A DNA stretch of 64,000 bases from Hamadaea sp013361475 (lineage in GTDB: Bacteria > Actinomycetota > Actinomycetes > Mycobacteriales > Micromonosporaceae): NCBI RefSeq assembly GCF_040654195.1, contig NZ_JBFAHM010000002.1, forward strand, positions 1 through 64,000. Reading direction: 5' to 3'. This document shows, one piece after another, positions 16,689 through 24,279 of the stretch. The notes under the pieces are model-generated. The model saw only the letters and a list, made by a program, of their open reading frames with translations, searched no databases and was not told the DNA's origin. The number at the start of each line of letters is the position of its first letter. The stretch's first letter is position 1. A program made the position numbers and the translations under genes.

Positions 16689-16752
16689 GTCAAGCCTCCT
16701 CGCAGATGTGCTTTCCACCTGAAGAATCCGCCCTGGCGCGACGCGGACAGCA

Positions 16753-16766
16753 GGGTCATAGGTCCC
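16753..16766. promoter_or_regulatory. Candidate DosR-type box for the USP/USP/CBS genes
   Basis: GGGTCATAGGTCCC (GGGxC-N4-GTCCC on the plus strand; GGGACCTATGACCC read leftwards), 65 bp upstream of the USP start at 16688. Confidence 0.65.
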
Positions 16767-16784
16767 GCCTGGCCGGGTCCCAGT

Positions 16785-17207
16785 TCAGGTTCCAGCCGAC
16801 GCCATGCGCCGGGTGTCCAGTTCGACCGAGACGGCCGGCAGGGGCGGGCGGATGGAGTTCTGGACAGTGCACCCGTCGATCGCGTCGAGCAGACCGGGTC
16901 GCAGCTCGGCGGGTATCGGCGCCCCCGTCGTGACCCGCAGGCGTACACTGCCGACGGCGTGCGGAGTGCCGGCCCGCATGAGCCAGTCGCATTCGACGGT
17001 CAACCCCTGGTCTGGCTGGCCGCAATCTTCCAAATACCGGTGGGCGTAGTAGGCGGCGCACGCGGCCAGGCTGGCGACGAACAGCTCCACCGGGGTGGGG
17101 CCCCGCTCGGCTACGGTGGTCGAACGTTGATCAACGATCACCGTGTGGTTTCTGATGTCGACCGCGAAAGCGTCGCCGTCGAGATGACGAATGGTCATGC
17201 GGGCCAT
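16785..17207 (-). CDS. OsmC/Ohr-family protein
   Basis: 140 residues from ATG 17207 with AGGAGG 6 nt upstream. The OsmC fold is shown by TTVAERGPTPVELFVASLAACAA, with the first redox Cys in the AAC motif on the central helix, and DGCTVQNSI carrying the second Cys. The two-Cys arrangement supports thiol peroxidase activity on organic hydroperoxides or, in this operon, persulfide chemistry. It ends a gene run SQR-TusE-DsrE-OsmC with short gaps (17 bp from DsrE), so it may reduce oxidised sulfur species rather than peroxides. The substrate is inferred. Confidence 0.88.
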   Translation of the reverse strand: MARMTIRHLDGDAFAVDIRNHTVIVDQRSTTVAERGPTPVELFVASLAACAAYYAHRYLEDCGQPDQGLTVECDWLMRAGTPHAVGSVRLRVTTGAPIPAELRPGLLDAIDGCTVQNSIRPPLPAVSVELDTRRMASAGT

Positions 17208-17224
17208 CACGCGCCTCCTGCGAA

Positions 17225-17743
17225 CTAGATGAACAGCAGCTGCGCGCCTTCGGTCTTCTCGATGAAGTCGGCGGCGCTGATGATGCCCTCGACCGGCTCG
17301 TAAAGGTCCTGCTCGTCGATGTGCATCATGTCGGCGGACATCCGGCAGCCCCACAGGTGACCGCCGGAGTCGACGATCTGGCCGAGCATCTCGCGGATGT
17401 CGGGCACGCCGGCCTCGGCGATCTGCTTCTTCATCTGGTGAGTGGTCATCGCCGTCATGCCGGGCAGCCCGCCGAAGCCTTGCGGCACGTGCGTGGCGGT
17501 GTTGCCGAGCAGGGTGAACTTCAAGTGGTCCATGCGGGCCTTGGTGATGATGTCGAAGCCCCAGAAGGTGAAGAACAGATGGGTCTCCACGCCCTCGCCG
17601 AGGGCGGCGTTGGCCAGGATGAGCCCCGGGTACGCCATGTCGAGGGCGCCCTTGGAGCAGATGATGGCCAGTTTACGGGTCGTAGGGGTGGTGTCGCCGA
17701 AGTCTGGGACGACTGACGGAACGGGCCGCTCAACCGTGATCAT
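17225..17743 (-). CDS. DsrE/DsrF/DrsH-like (DsrE2-type) sulfur carrier
   Basis: 172 residues from ATG 17743, GGAAAGG 8-9 nt upstream. KLAIICSKGALDMAYPGLILANAALGEGVE with a conserved Cys in the first strand-loop, then LFFTFWGFDIITK and a conserved MPG-like GLPGMTAM, are the pattern of DsrE2/DrsH-like proteins (often labelled peroxiredoxin-family). These carry sulfane sulfur as a Cys-persulfide and pass it to TusA/TusE/DsrC partners. A second Cys sits in LWGCRMSADMM. Encoded 30 bp after the TusE gene, which supports a sulfur relay. Cytosolic, possibly membrane-associated. Confidence 0.87.
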   Translation of the reverse strand: MITVERPVPSVVPDFGDTTPTTRKLAIICSKGALDMAYPGLILANAALGEGVETHLFFTFWGFDIITKARMDHLKFTLLGNTATHVPQGFGGLPGMTAMTTHQMKKQIAEAGVPDIREMLGQIVDSGGHLWGCRMSADMMHIDEQDLYEPVEGIISAADFIEKTEGAQLLFI

Positions 17744-17773
17744 GACTGGTGCCTTTCCGAATCGGGCGCGGCG

Positions 17774-18088
17774 TCACACGCAGCCGCGCGGCTTGGGCAG
17801 GCCGGCGATGTAGGCCATCTTCTTGCCGGGTTTGCCGGGGAACAGCTCGAACAGCTGCTTGATCCCGATCCCGGTACCGGCCGCGGTTCGGCGCAGCGTC
17901 GCCGTCTCCCGTTCGGCCAGGTAGTCCTCACGCAGGAAGGCGATGACCTCCCAGTGCCGTGGGGTCAGCTCGACGCCGATCGCCTGGGCGAGGTCCTGGG
18001 CCAGCGCCTGGTCCCATTCGTCGTAATCGGTGAGGAAGCCCTCGGCGTCGACGTGGAACTGGACGTCGTTGAGCGTTGCGGTTGGCAT
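17774..18088 (-). CDS. TusE/DsrC-family sulfur relay protein
   Basis: 104 residues from ATG 18088, preceded by GGAGGAGG-rich sequence inside the end of the upstream gene. The C-terminal swinging arm ends GLPKPRGCV, with the invariant penultimate Cys of DsrC/TusE proteins. The second Cys of true DsrC (ten residues earlier) is Tyr here, so it matches TusE or RspA-type members that can carry but not oxidise trisulfide sulfur. Middle region WDQALAQDLAQAIGVELTPRHWEVIAFLR is typical of the family. Start is 1 nt past the stop of the quinone-reductase gene: translational coupling. Confidence 0.9.
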   Translation of the reverse strand: MPTATLNDVQFHVDAEGFLTDYDEWDQALAQDLAQAIGVELTPRHWEVIAFLREDYLAERETATLRRTAAGTGIGIKQLFELFPGKPGKKMAYIAGLPKPRGCV

Positions 18089-18089
18089 C

Positions 18090-19337
18090 TCACTCCTCCT
18101 CCGGCCGGCGTTTTCCGGCCATCGACATCGCCGCGGGCAGCGGCAGTGGCCGGCCGGGCAGCAGAACGTGCCAGTAGAGCCAGGCGAACGCGAGCTTGCC
18201 CCAATGGTTGAGGCGAGTGGCGCGCAGCAGCCGTAGCGGCCCGACGGTGGGCAGCGGGTAGACGCCGGGCAGCGGCTCGACGTCGTAGTTGAAGTCGATG
18301 AGCAGAGCCTTGTCGTCACCGGCCTCGACGAAGCAGTTCGCGTGGCCGTCGAAGCTGCCGTTCATCGGCTCGCCTCGGGCCAGCCGGACGAAGTTCTCCA
18401 CGAAGACGTCGACGGAGAAGTGCGCGACCGAACCCGCCTTCGACGTCGGCAGGTCGGCGGCGTCGCCGAGCGCGAAGATCGTGTCGTACGCCTTGGACCG
18501 CATCGTGTGCCGGTCGACCGGCACGTAGTTCAATTCGTCGCCGAGACCGCTGCGGGCGACGAAGTCGGCTCCCATGTTCAACGGCACCGTCACCAGCAGG
18601 TCGAACGGGATGCGCCGCTCGTCGTAGGAGACGAGTTCCCGCGATGAGCCGTCGATGCGCTCGACCATGAAGTCCGTCTCGAGAGCGATCTTGCGGTCAT
18701 CGAGCATCGAGCTGAGCTCCGCGGAGGCGACCGGCTTGGTGAACGCATCCGACAGCGGAGTCACGTAGGTGATCTCGACGCTGTCGCGTACGCCGAGCGC
18801 ACGCAGGTGCGCGTCGGCGAGGAAGGCGAACTCCAGCGGCGCGACAGGGCATTTGATCGGCATGTCGACGATGTGCACGACCAGGCGGCCGCCGGTGTAT
18901 GCGAAATCCTTCAGCGCCTCGCGCAGCGCGATCGCCCCGTCGTAGGTGTAGAACTCGTGGATCGAGGTGCGCCACAGCTCGCCGAGCATGCCAGGAGTCT
19001 GGTCGGGACGCGGCTGGGTGCCACTGGCGATGACGAGGAAGTCGTAGCCGAGTCGGCGGCCGTCGCCGAGATGAACCAGGCGAGCTGCCGGTTCGATCCG
19101 GTCCACCTCGCCGACGACGAACTCGACGCCGGCGCCGATCGAGTGCTTCCGCGGCTTGACCAGCTTCTGCGCCTTCCCGCCGCCGAACGGCACGAACAGC
19201 AGGCCCGGCTGGTACAGGTGGGCGACCTCGTGATCGACGACCGTAATCCGCCACTCACGCCGGGGAAGACGTCGGCGCAAGCGGTTGGCCACCATCGTGC
19301 CGGCGGTGCCGGCCCCGAGGACAACCAGATCACGCAT
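18090..19337 (-). CDS. Sulfide:quinone oxidoreductase-like FAD enzyme
   Basis: 415 residues from ATG 19337, GGGAGGTGG just upstream. N-terminal FAD-binding VVLGAGTAGTMVANRLRRRL (about 4-23), then HLYQPGLLFVPFGG, second dinucleotide region, and FALGDAADLPTSKAG near the C-terminus, as in SQR/NDH-2-type flavoproteins. KCPVAPLEFAFLAD contains the Cys that SQR enzymes use for sulfur (KCP motif). Only some SQR cysteines can be placed by eye, so a related quinone reductase is possible. The C-terminal amphipathic part (KLAFAWLYWHVLLPG) would attach it to the membrane. First gene of the sulfur operon; a DosR-like box lies 113 bp upstream. Confidence 0.85.
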   Translation of the reverse strand: MRDLVVLGAGTAGTMVANRLRRRLPRREWRITVVDHEVAHLYQPGLLFVPFGGGKAQKLVKPRKHSIGAGVEFVVGEVDRIEPAARLVHLGDGRRLGYDFLVIASGTQPRPDQTPGMLGELWRTSIHEFYTYDGAIALREALKDFAYTGGRLVVHIVDMPIKCPVAPLEFAFLADAHLRALGVRDSVEITYVTPLSDAFTKPVASAELSSMLDDRKIALETDFMVERIDGSSRELVSYDERRIPFDLLVTVPLNMGADFVARSGLGDELNYVPVDRHTMRSKAYDTIFALGDAADLPTSKAGSVAHFSVDVFVENFVRLARGEPMNGSFDGHANCFVEAGDDKALLIDFNYDVEPLPGVYPLPTVGPLRLLRATRLNHWGKLAFAWLYWHVLLPGRPLPLPAAMSMAGKRRPEEE

Positions 19338-19402
19338 GATCCACCTCCCGTTCCAGCCGGGCCTCGGCGGACTCGAGCCGCCGCGCGTCCCTATCTGTGA
19401 CG

Positions 19403-20266
19403 CTAGGAGCGCGACGCGGCGCCGTTCAGAGTCGCCGGTCCCCGGGCGTGGGCCGAAGGTCCCGATGAATTTCGCGTGACCGTCACGACGTCGGCCAGCG
19501 CACGCCGCGGGGCGGGCGGCGCCGGTCGGCCGTAGCCGAGCCGGACGATCGCCTGGGCGGTCCGGCCCGGTTCGCCGTACCCGATGTACCGCCGTAACGC
19601 CGGGTGCTCCAACGGCTCGGTCATCAGAACGCTCTGCACCCCGGCCGCGGCGGCACGCAGTCGAACCCGTTCCCACGCCTGACCGGCCAACAGCCATGCG
19701 GTGGTGTCGTCGTCTGCCGTGGACAGCACGACCGTCGTCGGCTCCGCGGTGAAGACGGCCGGCCATCGGCTGGGCGAGATCCCGGCCGGCCGGAATCCCC
19801 GGATCACGTCGGGAAGCGGCTGCCGATACACCGTCAGCTCGCATCCCTCGGCGCGGGCGTCGTCCCGAAGCTCGTCGAGCATCGACTGCGGAACTGGTCC
19901 ATCCGGCTGGACGATGTGCCTCCCCGGCCGGCCGGTCATACCGGCGAGTCTGCGTGCTCCGTAGGGCGCGCGGGTCCGGCCGACCACCACGATTCGAGCC
20001 AGTAGGTCCGGACGGTCTTCGTCTGGGCAGAGCCTGGTTATCGGGCGCTGTCCCCTCGCGAGGAGCGCGACGCGCAGATTGAGGAGGGCGGCGCCCACCG
20101 AGATGGTCAGCTGCCGGCCGCGCGAATCACCGGCGATCCGGCGATTCCGGTCGGCGTAGACGTCGATGACGTCACCGCGCAGGTCGAACCGCCATGGCTG
20201 GGTGTTGTGGATGGACGGGGCTGTGACGGCGAAGCTCAAGCAGTTCGGCAGGCTTGCGACACTCAT
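19403..20266 (-). CDS. Acg-family FMN-binding protein, internally shortened (copy 3)
   Basis: 287 residues from ATG 20266. Same signature as the other two (SIHNTQPWRFDLRGD, YADRNRRIAGDSRGRQLTISVGAA, LLAGQAWERVRLRAAAAGVQ) and a C-terminal LGYGRP strand. Compared with the 338-residue copy at 12565 it lacks about 45 residues in the centre: after QPLPDVIRGF it jumps directly to a SPSRWPAVFTAEP segment, losing the DPDYLVELAGWTAPEP-type stretch. The reading frame is intact, so this is a clean deletion or a natural short form. Two weak DosR-like sites lie just upstream. Confidence 0.87.
   Translation of the reverse strand: MSVASLPNCLSFAVTAPSIHNTQPWRFDLRGDVIDVYADRNRRIAGDSRGRQLTISVGAALLNLRVALLARGQRPITRLCPDEDRPDLLARIVVVGRTRAPYGARRLAGMTGRPGRHIVQPDGPVPQSMLDELRDDARAEGCELTVYRQPLPDVIRGFRPAGISPSRWPAVFTAEPTTVVLSTADDDTTAWLLAGQAWERVRLRAAAAGVQSVLMTEPLEHPALRRYIGYGEPGRTAQAIVRLGYGRPAPPAPRRALADVVTVTRNSSGPSAHARGPATLNGAASRS
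19450..19463. promoter_or_regulatory. Candidate DosR-type box for the sulfur operon
   Basis: GGGCCGAAGGTCCC (leftward GGGACCTTCGGCCC), 113 bp upstream of the SQR-like start. It lies inside the 3' end of Acg copy 3, showing conservation of the motif despite coding constraint. Confidence 0.7.
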
Positions 20267-20293
20267 ACTTCCACCCTGACCCGTCGGTACGCC

Positions 20294-20307
20294 CTGGCGA
20301 AGGTCCG
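20294..20307. promoter_or_regulatory. Weak DosR-like site, proximal, Acg copy 3
   Basis: CTGGCGAAGGTCCG (xxGGC-GAAG-GTCCx), 28 bp upstream of the Acg start. The half-sites are degenerate; reported because a second site lies 15 bp further upstream. Confidence 0.35.
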
Positions 20308-20322
20308 ATGGCCGCAGGATCC

Positions 20323-20336
20323 GGGACCTTGTGCCT
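20323..20336. promoter_or_regulatory. Candidate DosR-type box, distal, Acg copy 3
   Basis: GGGACCTTGTGCCT (GGGAC-CTTG-xGCCx), 57 bp upstream of the Acg start, the same distance as the box of Acg copy 2. Confidence 0.5.
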
Positions 20337-20470
20337 CCTCGGAAAGTCCACTGCTCAGCGGGATCCCTGGTAGACGCGTGCGAGGCGCGACGCCGCAACC
20401 CTTGATCAACGGGTGGACATCGGTCATGATCGGTACCCCGCTCAACCCATCTCATCAGGAGTGAGGCACC

Positions 20471-20944
20471 ATGAAACTCCAGTTCGGACGGTCAGTCGGC
20501 CGGCTGTCGACCCTTGTCGCGGCAAGCGTCGGCGCGGTCCTGCTGCTGTCCAACCCGGCGTTCGCGTCGTACAACGACGGCTTCGCCGCGTCCACCACCA
20601 ACTCCTGCGGATCGGCCATCTTCGTCGACTATGGCGAGGGTGCCGCCGGCGGTGGCAACAACGACGACTACGTCTTGATCCGCGACAACTGTTCCGACAG
20701 TCACGGTGTCCGGGCCTGGGCCTGGGTCACCGAGCACACGTCCGCCGGCGACCTGACCTACAGCCTCGGGTCGAAGTACAACGGCAACGGCGTCGCGGGC
20801 GCGGACGTCGTCTGGGACCCGTTCATCGACGGCAATGTGCGGGCGGGCGACACCGTGAAGCTGAAGATCTGCCTGGTCGACGGCAGCTCCGACACAACCG
20901 GCGCGTACTGCGGCACGGCCAGCCACACCAGCGTGGACGGCTGA
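20471..20944 (+). CDS. Small secreted protein, unknown function
   Basis: 157 residues from ATG 20471, AGGAG 9-10 nt upstream. A classical signal peptide (RRL-free, positively charged start then VAASVGAVLLLSNPAFA) is predicted to be cleaved after AFA at about residue 32. The mature 125-residue domain is acidic, rich in Asp/Gly/Asn, and has four Cys (in NSCGS, DNCSD, KICLVDG, AYCGT), consistent with two disulfides in a beta-rich fold. No catalytic motif recognised. Resembles small extracellular actinomycete proteins of unknown role. A strong terminator follows. Confidence 0.8.
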   Translation: MKLQFGRSVGRLSTLVAASVGAVLLLSNPAFASYNDGFAASTTNSCGSAIFVDYGEGAAGGGNNDDYVLIRDNCSDSHGVRAWAWVTEHTSAGDLTYSLGSKYNGNGVAGADVVWDPFIDGNVRAGDTVKLKICLVDGSSDTTGAYCGTASHTSVDG

Positions 20945-20962
20945 TCACCGCACCCACGCCGC

Positions 20963-20998
20963 GAACCGCCCCCGACTCGCGTCGGTCGGGGGCGGTTC
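20963..20998 (+). terminator. Strong hairpin terminator
   Basis: Perfect 14-bp stem (GAACCGCCCCCGAC with GTCGGGGGCGGTTC) and 8-nt loop, 18 bp after the secreted-protein stop. Confidence 0.85.
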
Positions 20999-21049
20999 AC
21001 CGTCTTCCACAGGTCGCATCGTCTTCAGCGAAAGGATCACATCTCGGCG

Positions 21050-21063
21050 ATGACCTTGGTCCC
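21050..21063. promoter_or_regulatory. Candidate DosR-type box for the pyruvate formate-lyase operon
   Basis: ATGACCTTGGTCCC (xxGAC-CTTG-GTCCC), 56 bp upstream of the pflB start. Confidence 0.55.
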
Positions 21064-21119
21064 TACCGGTCGCCGACGCGGGCGGCGACGCTGGAGGCGG
21101 ACCCGAGAAGGGATCGACG

Positions 21120-23396
21120 ATGAGCATCATCACCGAGGCGACGCGGCCCGTCCAGGACCCCGTCGAAGAACTCCCGGCCTGGCGCGGCTTCCAAGGCGGG
21201 GCATGGCGCGATCAGATCGACGTCGCCGGCTTCATTCGCGACAACCTGCGGCCTTACGAAGGCGACGGCGCCTTCCTGGCCGGACCGACCGGCCGGACGG
21301 GCGCACTGTGGCGCAAGCTGACCGGAATGTTCACCGAGGAGCGTCACCGGGGCATCTACGACGTCGACGCGAGCACTCCTGCCTCGATCACCGCCCACCG
21401 TCCGGGCTACATCGACGCCGACCTGGAACTGATCGTCGGCCTGCAGACCGACGCTCCCCTGCGCCGGGCGATCATGCCCACCGGCGGCTACCGCATGGTG
21501 GAGGCCGGACTGCGAGCGTACGGGTATTGGCCGGACCCGAAGGTGCGCGAGATCTTCACCAAGTACCGCAAGACCCACAACGACGGCGTCTTCGACGCGT
21601 ACACGCCGCAGATCCTGGCCGCCCGCAAAGCGGGCGTCATCACCGGGCTGCCCGACGCGTACGGCCGGGGCCGCATCATCGGTGACTACCGCCGCGTCGC
21701 CCTTTACGGTGTCGACGCGCTGATCGCGGCGAAGCAGGCGGACAAGACACGTCTCGACCCGCAGCGCGCGACCGCCGACGTGGTCCGTGACCGCGAGGAG
21801 CTTTCCGAGCAGATCCACGCCTTGCGCGAGCTCAAGGAGATGGCCGCCGAGTACGGCTTCGACATCGGCGGACCGGCGCGTACCGCCCGGGAGGCGGTGC
21901 AGTGGCTGTACTTCGCCTACCTCGCCGCCGCCAAGGAGCAGAACGGCGCCGCGATGTCCCTCGGCCGGACCTCGACGTTCCTCGACGGCTACCTGGAGCG
22001 GGATCTCGCCGAAGGCCGGCTGACCGAGGAGGAAGCCCAGGAGCTGATCGACGACTTCGTCATCAAGCTGCGCATCATCCGCTTCCTGCGCACCCCCGAG
22101 TACGACCAGTTGTTCTCCGGCGACCCGACGTGGGTCACCGAATGCCTCGGCGGCATGGCCGAGGACGGCCGCACCATGGTCACCCGGACCTCGTTCCGTT
22201 ATCTGCAGACGCTCTACAACCTCGGCCCGGCGCCCGAGCCGAACCTGACGGTCTTGTGGTCGCCTCGGCTGCCGGCCGCGTTCAAACGCTTCTGCGCCCA
22301 GGTGTCGATCGACACCAGCGCCATCCAGTACGAGAACGACGAGCTGTTGCGGCCCTACCTCGGCGACGACACCGCGATCGCCTGCTGTGTGTCCGGCATG
22401 CGGGTGGGCAAGGACATGCAGTTCTTCGGCGCCCGCGCGAATCTCGCCAAAGCCTTGTTGTACGCGATCAACGGGGGCCGCGACGAGATGACCGGAGTGC
22501 AGGTCGCCCCGCCGACTGCCCCGATGACCCGGGAGGCGTTGGATTTCGACGAGGTGTGGCAGGCGTACGACCAGATCCTCGACTGGCTCGCGGAGACCTA
22601 TGTGGACGCGTTGAACACGATCCACTACATGCACGACAAATACGCCTACGAGCGCATAGAGATGGCGCTGCACGACTATCCCGTACGCCGGTTCCTGGCG
22701 ACCGGCGTGGCTGGGCTCTCGGTCGCCGTCGACAGCCTCTCTGCCATCAAGTACGCACAGGTCCGCCCGATCCGTGACGAGACCGGGCTGGTCGTCGACT
22801 ACACCGTCACCGGCGACTATCCGGCGTACGGCAACAACGACGAACGCGCGGACGCGTTGGCCGTCGCGCTCGTGGAGACCTTCATGGCGAAAGTACGCCG
22901 GCAGCCGACCTATCGCGACGCGATCCCCACGCTGTCGGTGCTCACCATCACGTCGAACGTGGTCTACGGCAAGCACACCGGCAACACCCCGGACGGCCGC
23001 CGCGCCGGTGAGCCCTTCGCACCTGGCGCGAATCCGATGAACGGCCGCGACCGGCACGGCATCGTCGCCTCTGCGCTGTCGGTGGCGAAACTGCCGTTCG
23101 AACATGCCCGCGACGGCATCTCGCTGACCACGACGATGATGCCCGGCAGCCTCGGGCGTACGCCGAACGAACGAGCGGACAACCTCGCCGGGATCCTCGA
23201 CGGATACACCGACGCCGGCGGGTACCACATGAACGTCAACGTGCTACGACGCGAGACGCTGGAAGACGCCATGGCGCACCCGGAGAAGTACCCGCAGTTG
23301 ACGATCCGGGTGTCGGGCTATGCCGTGAACTTCGTGCGGTTGACCCCGGAGCAGCAACGCGACGTGCTCAGCCGGACCTTCCACGAATCGATGTGA
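21120..23396 (+). CDS. pflB: Pyruvate formate-lyase (glycyl radical enzyme)
   Basis: 758 residues, GAAGGG-type ribosome site before ATG 21120. Active-site pair Cys422-Cys423 in IACCVSG and the radical loop RVSGYAVNFVRL with Gly733, 26 residues from the end, match PflB (pyruvate + CoA to formate + acetyl-CoA) rather than dehydratase-type glycyl radical enzymes, which lack the Cys pair. Length agrees with E. coli PflB (760). The enzyme is destroyed by O2, so its presence implies growth or survival under anoxia. Followed in overlap by its activase; preceded by a DosR-like box. Confidence 0.96.
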   Translation: MSIITEATRPVQDPVEELPAWRGFQGGAWRDQIDVAGFIRDNLRPYEGDGAFLAGPTGRTGALWRKLTGMFTEERHRGIYDVDASTPASITAHRPGYIDADLELIVGLQTDAPLRRAIMPTGGYRMVEAGLRAYGYWPDPKVREIFTKYRKTHNDGVFDAYTPQILAARKAGVITGLPDAYGRGRIIGDYRRVALYGVDALIAAKQADKTRLDPQRATADVVRDREELSEQIHALRELKEMAAEYGFDIGGPARTAREAVQWLYFAYLAAAKEQNGAAMSLGRTSTFLDGYLERDLAEGRLTEEEAQELIDDFVIKLRIIRFLRTPEYDQLFSGDPTWVTECLGGMAEDGRTMVTRTSFRYLQTLYNLGPAPEPNLTVLWSPRLPAAFKRFCAQVSIDTSAIQYENDELLRPYLGDDTAIACCVSGMRVGKDMQFFGARANLAKALLYAINGGRDEMTGVQVAPPTAPMTREALDFDEVWQAYDQILDWLAETYVDALNTIHYMHDKYAYERIEMALHDYPVRRFLATGVAGLSVAVDSLSAIKYAQVRPIRDETGLVVDYTVTGDYPAYGNNDERADALAVALVETFMAKVRRQPTYRDAIPTLSVLTITSNVVYGKHTGNTPDGRRAGEPFAPGANPMNGRDRHGIVASALSVAKLPFEHARDGISLTTTMMPGSLGRTPNERADNLAGILDGYTDAGGYHMNVNVLRRETLEDAMAHPEKYPQLTIRVSGYAVNFVRLTPEQQRDVLSRTFHESM

Positions 23397-24145
23397 ACGC
23401 GATGACGGCGTGGCGGACAGTCCAGGGCCGGCTGCACTCCTGGGACGTGTCCACCGGAGTGGACGGCCCCGGTACGCGGTTCGTCGCGTTCACATCGGGC
23501 TGCCCGCTGCGCTGCCTGTACTGCCACAACCCGGAGACGTGGCGGCTACGCGACGGCATCCCGGCGACGGCGGGCGAGGTGCTCGACCGCGCAGCCGGGT
23601 TCCGGCGCTTCCTCGAGGTCAGCCGGGGCGGGTTCACCGTCAGCGGCGGCGAGCCGCTATTGCAGCCGGCTTTCACCCGTGCACTGCTTACGGGAGCTCG
23701 GGAGCTGGGTCTGCACACGGCGTTGGACACCTCGGGCTTCCTCGGCGCGCGAGCCGACGACGACTTGCTCGCCGCCACCGATCTCGTGCTGCTCGACATC
23801 AAGGCCTGGCAGCCAACGACCTACCGCGGCCTCACCGGTGGTGAGCTGACCCCGACACTGGCGTTCGCCCGTCGTCTGGCCGGCCTCCGCAAGCCGGTGT
23901 GGCTCCGGTTCGTGGTCGTACCCGGCTGGACGGACGACGCGGAGCAGGCCGCGGGCATCGCCGAGTTCGCCGCCGCCTTGGGCAACGTCGAACGGGTCGA
24001 CGTGTTGCCGTTCCATCGGCTCGGCGTGCCCAAGTACGAACGGCTGGGCCTGCGCTTCCCACTCGACGGTGTGGCGCCACCCACGGCCGAGATCGTTGAG
24101 CGGGTCCGCGAACAGTTCTTCGCAGCGGGGCTCACGGCGGTCTGA
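23393..24145 (+). CDS. pflA: Pyruvate formate-lyase activating enzyme (radical SAM)
   Basis: 250 residues if GTG 23393 is used (overlapping the pflB stop as GTGA, coupling translation); ATG 23402 is an alternative. Radical SAM cluster CPLRCLYC gives the C-x3-C-x2-C motif binding a [4Fe-4S] cluster; FTVSGGEPLLQP is the SAM-binding GGE motif. It cleaves SAM and abstracts hydrogen from Gly733 of PflB. GPGTRFVAFTSGCPLRC and VLPFHRLGVPKYERLG are typical of PflA. No separate ferredoxin gene is near, so the electron donor must be elsewhere or the flavodoxin at 14673. Confidence 0.95.
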   Translation: MNAMTAWRTVQGRLHSWDVSTGVDGPGTRFVAFTSGCPLRCLYCHNPETWRLRDGIPATAGEVLDRAAGFRRFLEVSRGGFTVSGGEPLLQPAFTRALLTGARELGLHTALDTSGFLGARADDDLLAATDLVLLDIKAWQPTTYRGLTGGELTPTLAFARRLAGLRKPVWLRFVVVPGWTDDAEQAAGIAEFAAALGNVERVDVLPFHRLGVPKYERLGLRFPLDGVAPPTAEIVERVREQFFAAGLTAV

Positions 24146-24179
24146 CACCTCGGAACGTTCGGGCTTCGATGTCCGGTTC

Positions 24180-24193
24180 GGGACCTTCGAACG
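24180..24193. promoter_or_regulatory. Weak DosR-like site
   Basis: GGGACCTTCGAACG: the left half and CTTC centre match the series but the right half does not, although GGCCC follows 4 nt later than expected. It lies 86 bp upstream of the hydrolase-fold gene. Confidence 0.3.
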
Positions 24194-24279
24194 GCCCACG
24201 GCGGGACTCCGGACACTGCGCAGGTCCCCCGCCAGGCGGTGTGCTGGACAGAGGGGACCGACAGGAGGAGGCCGCAGTC

